A stretch of DNA of 64,000 nt from Bradyrhizobium diazoefficiens (GTDB lineage: Bacteria; Pseudomonadota; Alphaproteobacteria; Rhizobiales; Xanthobacteraceae), in the NCBI RefSeq assembly GCF_018131185.1, contig NZ_JAFCJE010000009.1, positions 62,001-126,000 on the forward strand. The letters run 5' to 3'. A program made the position numbers and the translations under genes. The notes beneath the pieces were generated by a model. The model saw only the letters and a program-made list of their open reading frames with translations. It was not told the DNA's origin and did no database searches. The number at the start of each line of letters is the position of its first letter. Positions within the stretch are counted from its first letter, which is position 1. Below are positions 1-12,569 of the stretch, one piece after another.

Positions 1-27
1 TCCACCACGTTGTTCGCGTTCTGCCAT
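1..27 (-). CDS. rpsE: 30S ribosomal protein S5, N-terminal fragment (cut by window edge)
   Basis: Only nine codons are visible (MAEREQRGG, read from 27 down to 1). The charged, glycine-rich start matches the opening of alphaproteobacterial S5, and the position after rplR is where rpsE sits in the spc operon. An AAGGA Shine-Dalgarno lies about 8 nt upstream of the ATG, supporting the start. The 44-nt spacer to the rplR stop holds nothing else. S5 forms part of the decoding region and mRNA entry site of the small subunit. Identity depends mostly on gene order. Confidence 0.85.
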
Positions 28-71
28 TTTTCCAATCCTTCAGAGGCTTACGCCTCAATCCTCAAATTCCG

Positions 72-434
72 TTAGAAGTTCAGCCCGCTCTCACGCGCTG
101 CATCGGCAAGAGCCTTGACGCGCCCGTGATAGAGGTAGCTGCCGCGATCGAACACGACTTCCTTGACGCCCTTCTCGGCAGCGCGCTCGGCCAGCAGCTT
201 GCCGACCGCCTTCGCCGCATCGATGTCGGCGCCAGTCTTGCCGCCGTCGCGCATCGACTTCTCGAGCGACGAGGCAGAGGCCAGCGTCTCGCCCTTCAGG
301 TCGTCGATGACCTGGGCATAGATGTGCTTGGACGAGCGGAACACCGACAGACGCGGACGACCACCACCGGAACGGCGCAGCTTCAGCCGCACACTCCGCT
401 TGCGCCGGGCATTCGTAACCTTGGCTTTCGACAT
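72..434 (-). CDS. rplR: 50S ribosomal protein L18
   Basis: A 120-residue protein of normal L18 length that binds 5S rRNA together with L5 and helps dock it on the large subunit. The N-terminus is basic (many Arg/Lys in the first 25 residues). The core contains LSVFRSSKHIYAQVIDD, the conserved L18 beta-sheet segment, and the C-terminal half has VVFDRGSYLYHGRVKAL, which is highly characteristic of the family. It lies 11 nt after the rplF stop, and rpsE follows. Identification is secure. Confidence 0.97.
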   Translation of the reverse strand: MSKAKVTNARRKRSVRLKLRRSGGGRPRLSVFRSSKHIYAQVIDDLKGETLASASSLEKSMRDGGKTGADIDAAKAVGKLLAERAAEKGVKEVVFDRGSYLYHGRVKALADAARESGLNF

Positions 435-445
435 GACCGGCTCCG

Positions 446-979
446 TTACTTCTTCTTGCCTTCCTTGCGGAAGATGAATTCGCCAACATACTTCACGCCC
501 TTGCCCTTGTAGGGCTCCGGCGGACGATAAGAGCGAATCTCGGCGGCGACCTGGCCGACACGCTGGATGTCGCTGCCTGTCACGGTGATTTCGGTCGGCT
601 TCGGCACGGTGATCGTGATCCCTTCCGGGATCGCGTAGACCACGTCGTGGCTGTAGCCGAGCGCGAGCTGCAGGTTCTTGCCCTGCATCGCCGCGCGGTA
701 ACCGACGCCGGTGATTTCGAGCTTCTTCTCGAAGCCCTTGGTGACGCCTTCGACCAGATTCGCGACCTGGGCGCGAGCGGTACCGTACAGCGCGCGCGCG
801 CGGTTGGTCTCGACCCGCGGATTCACCTTCACCTGGCCGTTCTCGAGCTTCACCTCGACGTCGTCATGGACGACGAACTGAAGCTGGCCCTTCGGACCCT
901 TCATCTTGACGGTCTGCCCATCGACGGTCGCGGTCACACCCGACGGAACCGGAATAGGCCTTTTGCCAACTCGTGACAT
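446..979 (-). CDS. rplF: 50S ribosomal protein L6
   Basis: The 177-residue product has the two-domain L6 layout. The N-terminal MSRVGKRPIPVPSGV start is typical, and the second repeat ends in the rRNA-binding signature RPPEPYKGKGVKY (about residues 152-164). L6 binds helix 97 of 23S rRNA close to the sarcin-ricin loop, near the factor-binding site. The gene starts 16 nt after rpsH and is followed 11 nt later by rplR, so it is translated as part of the same spc message. Confidence 0.97.
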   Translation of the reverse strand: MSRVGKRPIPVPSGVTATVDGQTVKMKGPKGQLQFVVHDDVEVKLENGQVKVNPRVETNRARALYGTARAQVANLVEGVTKGFEKKLEITGVGYRAAMQGKNLQLALGYSHDVVYAIPEGITITVPKPTEITVTGSDIQRVGQVAAEIRSYRPPEPYKGKGVKYVGEFIFRKEGKKK

Positions 980-995
980 GGCTCAAAAATCCTTC

Positions 996-1394
996 TCAGA
1001 ACACCGTGAAGAGAACTTCACCGCCCACGTTCGCTTCACGCGCACTGTGGTCGGCCATGATCCCCTTCGGCGTCGACAACACGGAAATGCCGAGTCCGTT
1101 GTTCACACGCGGCAGGTTCTTCACCGAGGCGTAAACGCGACGCCCGGGCTTGGAGACACGTTCGATCTCGCGGATGACGGGCTCGCCGTCGAAATACTTC
1201 AGCTCGATCTCGATCTCGCTCCGGCCCGAGGAATGCTCGAGCGTGGCGTAACCACGGATGTAGCCCTCGCTCTTGAGGACCTCGAGCACGTTCTCGCGCA
1301 TCTTCGAGCCAGGCGTGGAGACCTTGTTCTTGGAGCGCATCTGCGCGTTGCGGATACGGGTGATCAGATCGCTGATTGGATCGTGCGTAGACAT
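996..1394 (-). CDS. rpsH: 30S ribosomal protein S8
   Basis: A 132-residue S8, starting MSTHDPISDLITRIRNAQ, which is the conserved N-terminal helix of this family. The C-terminal half includes VLSTPKGIMADHSAREAN, containing the STPKG and D-x-x-A-R elements used to bind helix 21 of 16S rRNA. S8 is a primary 16S-binding protein and in enterobacteria represses the spc operon. Whether it does so here cannot be seen. A GGAGGGTCG Shine-Dalgarno lies just before the ATG, 14 nt after the rpsN stop. Confidence 0.97.
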   Translation of the reverse strand: MSTHDPISDLITRIRNAQMRSKNKVSTPGSKMRENVLEVLKSEGYIRGYATLEHSSGRSEIEIELKYFDGEPVIREIERVSKPGRRVYASVKNLPRVNNGLGISVLSTPKGIMADHSAREANVGGEVLFTVF

Positions 1395-1408
1395 CTAAAC
1401 GACCCTCC

Positions 1409-1714
1409 TTACCAGCTGGACTTCACGAGGCCCGGGACCATGCCCTTGGAGCCAAGTTCGCGCAGCGCGATACGGGACAGCTTGTTCTTGCGGTAGTTCG
1501 AGCGCGGCCGGCCCGACAGCTCGCAACGCAGGCGGATGCGGGTCGCCGACGAATTGCGCGGCATCTCTGCAAGCTTCAGGGTCGCGGCGAACCGCTCCTC
1601 CATCGGCAGCGTCTTGTCGGCGATGATCGCCTTCAACCGCGCGCGCTTCGGGGCGGCGTTCTTCGCCATCCGCTTGCGCCGGTTGTTCTTCTCGACTGAA
1701 CTCTTCTTTGCCAT
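1409..1714 (-). CDS. rpsN: 30S ribosomal protein S14, zinc-free long form
   Basis: 101 residues, the length of the long form of S14. It has only one cysteine, so the four-cysteine zinc site of the short form is absent. The C-terminal motif RCELSGRPRSNYRKNKLSR is diagnostic, followed by MVPGLVKSSW at the very end. S14 is a late-assembling protein in the head of the 30S subunit. No second, zinc-binding S14 gene is present in this window. The spacer to the upstream rplE stop is 47 nt. Confidence 0.97.
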   Translation of the reverse strand: MAKKSSVEKNNRRKRMAKNAAPKRARLKAIIADKTLPMEERFAATLKLAEMPRNSSATRIRLRCELSGRPRSNYRKNKLSRIALRELGSKGMVPGLVKSSW

Positions 1715-1761
1715 GCTTGGCTCCTGGGTATCCGCGTTTGAGAGGCTTTTAGGTCAGCGTC

Positions 1762-2311
<550 letters not shown>

Positions 2312-2319
<8 letters not shown>

Positions 2320-2626
2320 CGATCTCAGCTCCCGAGCTCTTGGCGATGCGGACCTTCTTGCCGTCCGCCAGAATCTTGAATCCGACGCGGGTCGGCTTTC
2401 CGTCCTTGCCGACATACGCGATGTTGGACAGTTGGATCGGCGACTCCTTCGAGATGATGCCGCCCTCCTGGGCCTGCGTCTGCTTCTGGTGACGCTTGAC
2501 CATGTTGATGCCGCGCACGAGCGCCGTGCCGGCGTCGGGACGCACTTCAAACACTTCGCCGGTGCGGCCCTTGTCGCGACCGGTCAGCACGACGACCTTG
2601 TCGCCCTTGCGGATCTTCGCAGCCAT
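2312..2626 (-). CDS. rplX: 50S ribosomal protein L24
   Basis: 104 residues from the ATG at 2626 (MAAKIRKGDKVVVLTGRDKG). This N-terminal stretch is the KOW motif that nucleates binding to 23S rRNA early in 50S assembly. The frame stays open further upstream to 2935, but that part overlaps rplN and does not resemble a ribosomal protein. The start codon shares one base with the rplN stop (TGATG), and the stop overlaps rplE, so rplN, rplX and rplE form a translationally coupled trio. Confidence 0.97.
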
Positions 2627-2994
2627 CACAGCACCTCCGGCGCGAGCGAGATGATCTTCATGTGGTTCTTCGCGCGCAGCTCGCGCGGCACGGGCCCGAA
2701 GATACGGGTGCCGACCGGCTCGGACTGGTTGTTGATCAGGACGGCGGCGTTGCGGTCGAAGCGGATGACCGAACCGTCGGCGCGGCGAATGTCCTTGCGG
2801 ACGCGCACCACGACGGCCTTCATCACGTCGCCCTTCTTCACCTTGCCACGCGGAATCGCTTCCTTGATCGAAACGACGATGATGTCGCCGATCGTGGCGT
2901 AGCGGCGCTTGGAGCCCCCGAGCACCTTGATACACATGACACGGCGTGCGCCAGAATTATCGGCCACGTCGAGGTTGGTCTGCATCTGAATCAT
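2626..2994 (-). CDS. rplN: 50S ribosomal protein L14
   Basis: 122 residues from the ATG at 2994 (MIQMQTNLDVADNSGARR), exactly the usual L14 length and start. The motif KRRYATIGDIIVVSIKEA and the C-terminal GTRIFGPVPRELRAKN are conserved in the family. L14 contacts L19 and bridge B8 at the subunit interface. It is the first gene of the spc operon. The 83-nt spacer to the upstream rpsQ is the largest in this part of the block and marks the S10/spc boundary. I see no strong promoter in it. Confidence 0.97.
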   Translation of the reverse strand: MIQMQTNLDVADNSGARRVMCIKVLGGSKRRYATIGDIIVVSIKEAIPRGKVKKGDVMKAVVVRVRKDIRRADGSVIRFDRNAAVLINNQSEPVGTRIFGPVPRELRAKNHMKIISLAPEVL

Positions 2995-3077
2995 TGATGC
3001 ACCTCGTCCTCTTCTATTTGCGCCAGCCCAGCCGGCGCTCAACATTTCCCTGAAGTCAGTCGGCTAAAGCCAACAGA

Positions 3078-3326
3078 TCAGGCGCTTTTCTTGTGTTCGC
3101 CCCGGATCACGACCCAGCGCTTCAACTTCGAAATCGGCTTCGATTCCTCGATCCACACCATGTCGCCCGGCTTGAACTCGTTGCTCTCGTCGTGCGCGTG
3201 GTAGTTCTTCGAACGGCGGATCGTCTTCTTGTAGATCGGGTGCGTGAAGCGGCGATCAACGCGCACCACGATGGTCTTGGCCTGCTTGTCGCTGACGACC
3301 ACGCCCTGCAAAGTACGTTTCGGCAT
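3078..3326 (-). CDS. rpsQ: 30S ribosomal protein S17
   Basis: 82 residues from the ATG at 3326 (MPKRTLQGVVVSDKQAKT). The sequence HPIYKKTIRRSKNYHAHDE in the middle is the S17 signature region, and the OB-fold ends in KPISKLKRWVVI. S17 is a primary 16S-binding protein. The open frame extends to 3395, but that extension overlaps rpmC. It is the last gene of the S10 operon, 13 nt after rpmC. Confidence 0.97.
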   Translation of the reverse strand: MPKRTLQGVVVSDKQAKTIVVRVDRRFTHPIYKKTIRRSKNYHAHDESNEFKPGDMVWIEESKPISKLKRWVVIRGEHKKSA

Positions 3327-3339
3327 CTTCGTAAGCCTC

Positions 3340-3546
3340 TTACTTCTTCTTCGCGCGCGTCTGCGCGGCGACGGTCTTGATCCGGGCGATGTCACGGCGG
3401 GCCTCGCGCAGGCGCGAGGTGTTCTCGAGCTGCCCGGTGGCGCGCTGGAAGCGCAGATTGAAGCGCTCCTTCTTCAGGTTCAGGACGGCGTCATCCTGCT
3501 GGTCGGGGCTCATCGCGCGGATGTCTTCGATCTTCATCTGGGCCAT
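3340..3546 (-). CDS. rpmC: 50S ribosomal protein L29
   Basis: A 68-residue two-helix protein at the exit-tunnel rim, where it helps form the docking site for trigger factor and SRP. Key motifs are MSPDQQDDAVLNLKKERFNL and RREARDIARIKT-like sequence near the end. Two in-frame ATGs exist. The one at 3552 overlaps the rplP stop, but its GGAG is too close. The same GGAG is about 8 nt from the ATG at 3546, so that start (MAQMKIEDI) is preferred. Confidence 0.95.
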   Translation of the reverse strand: MAQMKIEDIRAMSPDQQDDAVLNLKKERFNLRFQRATGQLENTSRLREARRDIARIKTVAAQTRAKKK

Positions 3547-3551
3547 GGCCA

Positions 3552-3965
3552 TTACTCCGCAATGCGCTCGACGAAGCGCGTCTTGATCGGCAGCTTGGCG
3601 GCCGCCAGGGTCAGCGCCTCACGCGCCGTCTGGGTGTTGACGCCGTCGATCTCGAACAGCACCCGGCCCGGCTTGACGCGCGCGACCCACAATTCCGGCG
3701 AACCCTTGCCGGAGCCCATGCGGACTTCGGCCGGCTTCTTCGACACCGGAACGTCCGGGAACACGCGAATCCAGACGCGGCCGGCACGCTTCATGTGGCG
3801 GGTCAGCGCGCGGCGGGCGGCCTCGATCTGGCGCGCGGTGACGCGCTCAGGCTCGGTCGCCTTCAGGCCGAACTGGCCGAACGCCAACGTCGCGCCCGAA
3901 GACGCAACGCCGTGGATGCGGCCCTTGTGCGCCTTCCGGAACTTCGTTTTCTTAGGTTGCATCAT
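3552..3965 (-). CDS. rplP: 50S ribosomal protein L16
   Basis: 137 residues starting MMQPKKTKFRKAHKGR, the canonical L16 start, with RITARQIEAARRAL-like sequence (here RVTARQIEAARRALTRHMKR) in the middle. L16 organises the A-site region and the peptidyl-transferase side of helix 38. A GVGSGKG-type loop is present as RMGSGKGSPELWVARV. The gene sits 30 nt after rpsC and runs into rpmC with overlapping stop and start regions. Confidence 0.97.
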   Translation of the reverse strand: MMQPKKTKFRKAHKGRIHGVASSGATLAFGQFGLKATEPERVTARQIEAARRALTRHMKRAGRVWIRVFPDVPVSKKPAEVRMGSGKGSPELWVARVKPGRVLFEIDGVNTQTAREALTLAAAKLPIKTRFVERIAE

Positions 3966-3995
3966 GGCTTCAAGCCCTCAAATTCTCAGTGCGGA

Positions 3996-4721
<726 letters not shown>

Positions 4722-4738
4722 CGTGTTCTCCTGCGCCC

Positions 4739-5125
4739 TTAAGCGGCTGCTTCGGCTTCGACCTGACGAACGATGATCGTCAGCTGCGAAAATGGTTTGT
4801 AGACACGGCCCGAGCGGCCACGGCCGCGAGCGGCGAAGCGCTTCATCACGAGGCCGTTGCCGACGAAGGCCTGCGCCACGACGAGATCGTCGACGTCGAG
4901 GTCGTGGTTGTTCTCGGCGTTGGCGATAGCCGATTCCAGGCACTTCTTCACGTCCACAGCGATCCGCTTGCGCGAAAACTGCAGATCGGCGAGCGCAGCA
5001 GCCGCCTTCCGGCCGCGAATGAGCTGGGCGACCAGGTTGAGCTTCTGCGGGCTCACCCGCAGCATCCGGGCGACCGCCTTGGCCTCGTTCTCGGCGAGGC
5101 TCCGTTCGCGCTTAGGTTTGCTCAT
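4739..5125 (-). CDS. rplV: 50S ribosomal protein L22
   Basis: 128 residues with [20 protein letters not shown] near the N-terminus and the beta-hairpin loop that reaches into the exit tunnel ([20 protein letters not shown]). That loop is where macrolide-resistance changes occur in other species, and nothing unusual is visible here. The gene is 17 nt upstream of rpsC and 10 nt downstream of rpsS. Confidence 0.97.
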
Positions 5126-5135
5126 CGTTCAATCC

Positions 5136-5414
5136 TCAAGCCTTCTTGGCTTTCTTGTCGCCGGAGTGGCCATGGAAGGTCCGGGTCGGCGAGAACTCGC
5201 CGAACTTGTGACCGACCATTTCCTCGTTGACGGCCACCGGCACGTGCTTCTGACCGTTGTAGACGCCGAAGGTCAGGCCGACGAACTGCGGCAGGATCGT
5301 CGAGCGACGGCTCCAGATCTTGATGACGTCGTGACGGCCGGACGCGCGGGCGGCATCTGCCTTCTTGAGCAGAGAACCCTCGACGAACGGGCCTTTCCAG
5401 ACTGAACGAACCAT
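5136..5414 (-). CDS. rpsS: 30S ribosomal protein S19
   Basis: 92 residues starting MVRSVWKGPFVEGSLLKKAD, with the conserved KIWSRRSTILPQFVGLTFGV and the C-terminal signature HKFGEFSPTRTFHGH. S19 pairs with S13 in the head of the 30S subunit near the A-site tRNA. It lies between rplB and rplV, 12 nt after the rplB stop, as expected for the S10 operon. Confidence 0.97.
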   Translation of the reverse strand: MVRSVWKGPFVEGSLLKKADAARASGRHDVIKIWSRRSTILPQFVGLTFGVYNGQKHVPVAVNEEMVGHKFGEFSPTRTFHGHSGDKKAKKA

Positions 5415-5426
5415 GTCCGGCGTTCC

Positions 5427-6260
5427 TTACTTCTTCCGCTTGTGGCGGCTTAGGAGAATGAATTTGTTGGTCGACTTGTTGGTACGGGTCTTCTTGCCCT
5501 TGGTCGGCTTGCCCCACGGGGTGACCGGGTGGCGGCCGCCCGAGGTACGACCTTCACCACCGCCGTGCGGATGGTCGATCGGGTTCATCGAGACACCGCG
5601 GTTATGCGGCTTGCGGCCCAGCCAACGGTTACGGCCGGCCTTGCCGATCGAGGTGTTCATGTGATCCGGGTTCGACACCGCGCCGATCGTGCCGCGACAA
5701 CGGCCGTGCACGAGGCGCTGCTCGCCCGAATTCAGGCGGATGATCACGTAGTCCTGATCGCGGCCGACGAGCTGGGCATAGGTGCCCGCCGAACGGGCGA
5801 GCTGGCCGCCCTTCCCGATCTTGACCTCGATATTGTGGATGATGGTGCCGACCGGCATGTTGCCGAGCGGCATGACGTTGCCCGGCTTCACGTCGACGTA
5901 GTTGCCGGCGATGATGGTGTCACCCACGGCCAGGCGCTGCGGCGCCAGGATGTAGGCTTGCTCGCCGTCCTGATACTTGATCAGCGCGATGAAGCCGGTG
6001 CGGTTCGGATCGTACTCGAGACGCTCGACGGTCGCGGGAACGTCGATCTTCTCGCGCTTGAAATCCACGGTGCGCAGTGTCTTCTTGTGACCACCGCCGC
6101 GGAAGCGCACGGTAATGCGACCGGTGTTGTTACGACCGCCCGAGGAGTGCTTACCCTCGGTGAGCGCCTTAACCGGCTTGCCCTTGTAGAGGGCCGAACG
6201 ATCGACCATGACCAGCTGGCGCTGGCCCGGCGTCGTAGGATTGAATGTCTTCAGTGCCAT
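5427..6260 (-). CDS. rplB: 50S ribosomal protein L2
   Basis: 277 residues. L2 is needed for subunit association and for peptidyl-transferase centre assembly. The C-terminal half contains the universally conserved MNPIDHPHGGGEGRTSGGR, whose histidine lies nearest the catalytic centre. The N-terminal half has the basic GRNNTGRITVRFRGGGHKK segment. The very C-terminus (FILLSRHKRKK) is standard. It sits 12 nt after rplW. Confidence 0.98.
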   Translation of the reverse strand: MALKTFNPTTPGQRQLVMVDRSALYKGKPVKALTEGKHSSGGRNNTGRITVRFRGGGHKKTLRTVDFKREKIDVPATVERLEYDPNRTGFIALIKYQDGEQAYILAPQRLAVGDTIIAGNYVDVKPGNVMPLGNMPVGTIIHNIEVKIGKGGQLARSAGTYAQLVGRDQDYVIIRLNSGEQRLVHGRCRGTIGAVSNPDHMNTSIGKAGRNRWLGRKPHNRGVSMNPIDHPHGGGEGRTSGGRHPVTPWGKPTKGKKTRTNKSTNKFILLSRHKRKK

Positions 6261-6272
6261 CGTCGTACGACC

Positions 6273-6575
6273 TTACAGACCGGTGGTGACGTCGATCCGG
6301 TGGCCCTCTTCGAGGGTCACGATCGCGCGCTTGGTGTTCGACTGCGAGCCGAGATGGCCGCGGAAGATCTTGGTCTTGCCCTTGCGGACCAAGGTGTTGA
6401 CGCTCTTGACCTTGACGTCGAACAGCTTCTCGATCGCTTCCTTGATCTGCGGCTTGGTCGCCTTCGCGGCCACCTTGAACAGCACCTTGTTGTGCTCGGA
6501 GGCGATCGTCGCCTTTTCGGTCACGACCGGCGAGACGATGACGTCGTAGTGGCGAGCCTCGATGTTCTTCGTCAT
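6273..6575 (-). CDS. rplW: 50S ribosomal protein L23
   Basis: 100 residues from the ATG at 6575 (MTKNIEARHYDVIVSPVVTE). L23 sits at the tunnel exit and is the main docking site for trigger factor and SRP. The conserved VTEKATIASEHNKVLFKVA and GKTKIFRGHLGSQSNTKRA segments are present. Its ATG overlaps the rplD stop by 4 nt (ATGA type). The open frame to 7091 is a shadow of rplD. Confidence 0.97.
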   Translation of the reverse strand: MTKNIEARHYDVIVSPVVTEKATIASEHNKVLFKVAAKATKPQIKEAIEKLFDVKVKSVNTLVRKGKTKIFRGHLGSQSNTKRAIVTLEEGHRIDVTTGL

Positions 6576-7192
6576 TTGAAGCGCGCCTCCAGCGCATCGA
6601 TGGCGGCCTTGGTCAGAACGAGCTTCTGACGGCGCAGGATGTCGTAGACATTGATGCCCTGGATCGGCAGCACGTCCATGTTCGGGATGTTGCGGGCCGC
6701 CGCGGCGAAGCCGTTGTTGAGCTCGGCACCGTCGATGATCAGCGCGTTGGTCAGACCCAGGCCCGAGAAGTGACCGAGCAGCGCCTTGGTCTTGGCGGCT
6801 TCCAGCGCGGCCTTCTCGATCACGACGAGATCGCCGTCCTTGGCCTTGGCCGAGAGCGCATGCTTCAGCGCGAGCGCGCGAACCTTCTTCGGCAGGTCGG
6901 TGGCGTGCGAACGCACCACCGGACCGAAGGCACGACCGCCGCCGCGGAACTGCGGCACGCGGGCCGAGCCGTGACGAGCACCGCCGGTGCCCTTCTGCTT
7001 GTACATCTTCTTGCCGGTGCGCCAGATCTCGGCGCGGCCCTTGGCCTTGTGCGTGCCGGCCTGACGCTTGTTGAGCTGCCACTGCACGCAACGCGCAATG
7101 ATGTCCTGGCGCGGCTCGAGGCCGAAAATGGCGTCGGACAGCTGGACCGAGCCGGCTTCCTTACCTTCGAGGGTGGTGACCTTCAATTCCAT
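6572..7192 (-). CDS. rplD: 50S ribosomal protein L4
   Basis: 206 residues from the ATG at 7192 (MELKVTTLEGKEAGSVQLSD). The central loop that lines the exit tunnel is present (KMYKQKGTGGARHGSARVPQ), followed by FRGGGRAFGPVVRSHATDLP. In enterobacteria L4 regulates its own S10 operon, but the leader element is not evident here. An in-frame extension to 7240 would overlap rplC and is not used. The start is one base after the rplC stop. Confidence 0.97.
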   Translation of the reverse strand: MELKVTTLEGKEAGSVQLSDAIFGLEPRQDIIARCVQWQLNKRQAGTHKAKGRAEIWRTGKKMYKQKGTGGARHGSARVPQFRGGGRAFGPVVRSHATDLPKKVRALALKHALSAKAKDGDLVVIEKAALEAAKTKALLGHFSGLGLTNALIIDGAELNNGFAAAARNIPNMDVLPIQGINVYDILRRQKLVLTKAAIDALEARFK

Positions 7193-7193
7193 C

Positions 7194-7910
7194 TCACGCA
7201 CCCTCCTGCTGGGCCGCAGCCTCGGCTTCGCCACCCGCAACCTTGAACTTGCCGGGCTTCGGAGCTTCCTTCGGCAGCGGCTTCTTGACGGCGTCGCGCA
7301 CGCGAATCCAGCCGCCCTTGGAGCCGGGAACGGCGCCTTCGACGAGGATCAGGCCGCGCTCGACATCGAGCTGAACGACGCGAAGGTTGAGCGTGGTGAT
7401 GCGGTCGACACCCATGTGGCCGGGCATCTTCTTGTTCTTCCAGGTCTTGCCGGGGTCCTGACGGCCACCGGTCGAACCGATCGAGCGGTGCGAGACCGAG
7501 ACGCCGTGGGTGGCGCGCAGACCGCCGAAGTTCCAGCGCTTCATGCCGCCGGCGAAGCCTTTACCGACCGACGTGCCGGTGACGTCGACGAACTGGCCGA
7601 CGACGAAGTGGTCGGCAAGGATCTCGGCGCCGACGGGGATCATGGCATCCGCGGTGACGCGGAATTCCTCGACCTGCCGCTTCGGCTCGACCTTGGCGAC
7701 CGCGAACTGGCCGCGCTCCGCCTTGGGCATGTAAACGGTCTTCCGGCTGCCAGAACCAAGCTGGAGCGCGACGTAACCGTTCTTCTCTTCGGTACGGTGG
7801 CCTACGACCTGGCAATTGCCGAGCTTCAGCACGGTCACGGGGATATGTTCGCCGGCCTCTGTAAAGACCCGCGTCATCCCGACCTTTTGTGCGATCACTC
7901 CGGAGCGCAT
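7194..7910 (-). CDS. rplC: 50S ribosomal protein L3
   Basis: 238 residues from the ATG at 7910 (MRSGVIAQKVGMTRVFTEAG). The GTSVGKGFAGGMKRWNFGG loop and the HGVSVSHRSIGSTGGRQDPG segment reach towards the peptidyl-transferase centre. The glutamine in GRQDPG is the residue that PrmB methylates in other bacteria. The C-terminal tail is Ala/Glu-rich. The frame stays open upstream to 7988, but those residues overlap rpsJ and look random. Confidence 0.97.
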   Translation of the reverse strand: MRSGVIAQKVGMTRVFTEAGEHIPVTVLKLGNCQVVGHRTEEKNGYVALQLGSGSRKTVYMPKAERGQFAVAKVEPKRQVEEFRVTADAMIPVGAEILADHFVVGQFVDVTGTSVGKGFAGGMKRWNFGGLRATHGVSVSHRSIGSTGGRQDPGKTWKNKKMPGHMGVDRITTLNLRVVQLDVERGLILVEGAVPGSKGGWIRVRDAVKKPLPKEAPKPGKFKVAGGEAEAAAQQEGA

Positions 7911-7962
7911 CGGCTTGCTTCCTGTTCTTTCTGTCCGCTTGCGCGAACGGGATCCAAAAATC

Positions 7963-8271
7963 TTAGAGCTTAATCTCGACGTCGACACCGGCGGCCAGGT
8001 CGAGCTTCATCAAAGCATCGACGGTCTGCGGGGTCGGATCGACGATGTCGAGCAGGCGCTTGTGAGTGCGCATCTCGAACTGCTCGCGGCTCTTCTTGTC
8101 GACGTGGGGCGAACGGTTGACGGTGAACTTCTCGATGCGGGTGGGCAGCGGAATGGGTCCGCGGACCTGCGCGCCGGTGCGCTTCGCCGTGTTCACGATC
8201 TCGCGGGTCGACGTATCGAGGATACGATGGTCGAACGCCTTGAGACGGATACGAATGTTTTGGCCGTTCAT
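7963..8271 (-). CDS. rpsJ: 30S ribosomal protein S10 (NusE)
   Basis: 102 residues starting [19 protein letters not shown], the classic S10 start, with the [20 protein letters not shown] loop contacting 16S rRNA. S10 also serves as NusE in antitermination with NusB. It opens the S10 operon but follows tuf by only 82 nt, so str and S10 probably share read-through transcription. A repeat hairpin fills that spacer (8296-8336). Confidence 0.97.
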
Positions 8272-8295
8272 TGCCGTGGTCTTTCTTCAGTGGGT

Positions 8296-8336
8296 GGCGA
8301 ATAGCGAATAGCGAATGTCACCACTCGCTATTCGCC
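8296..8336. repeat. Hairpin built on a GCGAATA heptamer, tuf-rpsJ spacer
   Basis: Arms GGCGAATAGCGA (8296-8307) and TCGCTATTCGCC (8325-8336) are perfect 12-bp complements separated by 17 nt. Within 8297-8316 the heptamer GCGAATA occurs nearly three times in tandem. There is no T-run, so a terminator is unlikely. I have seen similar GCGAATAGCGAATAG strings in Bradyrhizobium intergenic DNA, so this is probably a dispersed repeat. Confidence 0.75.
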
Positions 8337-8353
8337 GATCCCTATTCTCGTAA

Positions 8354-9544
<1,191 letters not shown>

Positions 9545-9584
9545 TTGACTCTCCGTTCAATCGTCAGTTCGTGACCGACGACAA

Positions 9585-11657
<2,073 letters not shown>

Positions 11658-11687
11658 GGGGTGTTCCTTAGATTCCGTGTTTCGCCG

Positions 11688-12158
11688 TTACCAGCGATAG
11701 TGCGAGAAGGCGCGGTTGGCTTCCGCCATCCGGTGCACGTCTTCGCGCTTCTTGACGGCGTTGCCCCGGTTGTTCGACGCGTCCAGGAGCTCCGCCGACA
11801 GCCGCTCGGTCATGGTCTTCTCGTTGCGCTCGCGCGCAGCGGAGATCAGCCAGCGGATGCCCAGCGCCTGACGGCGGGTCGAACGAACCTCGACCGGGAC
11901 CTGGTAGGTCGCGCCGCCGACGCGGCGGGAGCGCACTTCGATCGTCGGCATGACGTTCTCGAGTGCCTGCTCGAACACGCCGAGCGGGTTCTGCTTGGTC
12001 TTGGTTTCGATGATACCGAACGCACCGTAGACGATGCCTTCGGCGACCGACTTCTTGCCGGCGTACATCACCGAGTTCATGAACTTCGTGACGATTATGT
12101 TCCCGAACTTCGGATCGGGAAGGACTTCGCGCTTTTCCGCTGAGTGGCGACGAGACAT
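11688..12158 (-). CDS. rpsG: 30S ribosomal protein S7
   Basis: 156 residues starting MSRRHSAEKREVLPDPKFG. S7 nucleates assembly of the 30S head and contacts the E-site tRNA. The motif LENVMPTIEVRSRRVGGATY with the following YQVPVEV is diagnostic, and MAEANRAFSHYRW ends the protein. In enterobacteria S7 represses the str operon. It lies 15 nt after rpsL and 30 nt before fusA. Confidence 0.98.
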   Translation of the reverse strand: MSRRHSAEKREVLPDPKFGNIIVTKFMNSVMYAGKKSVAEGIVYGAFGIIETKTKQNPLGVFEQALENVMPTIEVRSRRVGGATYQVPVEVRSTRRQALGIRWLISAARERNEKTMTERLSAELLDASNNRGNAVKKREDVHRMAEANRAFSHYRW

Positions 12159-12173
12159 GGACCTGGTTCCCGC

Positions 12174-12545
12174 TTACTTCGGACGCTTCGCGCCGTACTT
12201 CGAACGACGCTGCTTACGGTTCTTGACGCCCTGGGTATCCAGAACGCCGCGGAGGATGTGGTAGCGCACGCCCGGCAAGTCCTTGACGCGGCCGCCGCGG
12301 ATCATGACCACCGAGTGCTCCTGGAGATTATGGCCCTCGCCGGGGATGTAGCCGATCACCTCGAAGCCGTTGGTCAGGCGCACCTTGGCGACCTTACGAA
12401 GCGCCGAGTTCGGCTTCTTCGGGGTCGTGGTGTAGACGCGGGTGCAAACACCACGCTTCTGCGGCGACTGCTGCAGCGCCGGCACCTTCTTGCGCGACTT
12501 CTGCACTTCACGCGGTTGAGCGATCAGCTGGTTGATCGTCGGCAT
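12174..12545 (-). CDS. rpsL: 30S ribosomal protein S12
   Basis: 123 residues starting MPTINQLIAQPREVQK. S12 monitors codon-anticodon pairing in the decoding centre. The TPKKPNSALRK motif (Lys43/Lys44) and GRVKDLPGVRYH (Lys88) carry the wild-type residues at the positions where streptomycin-resistance substitutions usually arise, so this looks like the sensitive form. It is the first gene of the str operon. Confidence 0.98.
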   Translation of the reverse strand: MPTINQLIAQPREVQKSRKKVPALQQSPQKRGVCTRVYTTTPKKPNSALRKVAKVRLTNGFEVIGYIPGEGHNLQEHSVVMIRGGRVKDLPGVRYHILRGVLDTQGVKNRKQRRSKYGAKRPK

Positions 12546-12569
12546 CCTGGCCTTACCCTTTGTTCTGTC

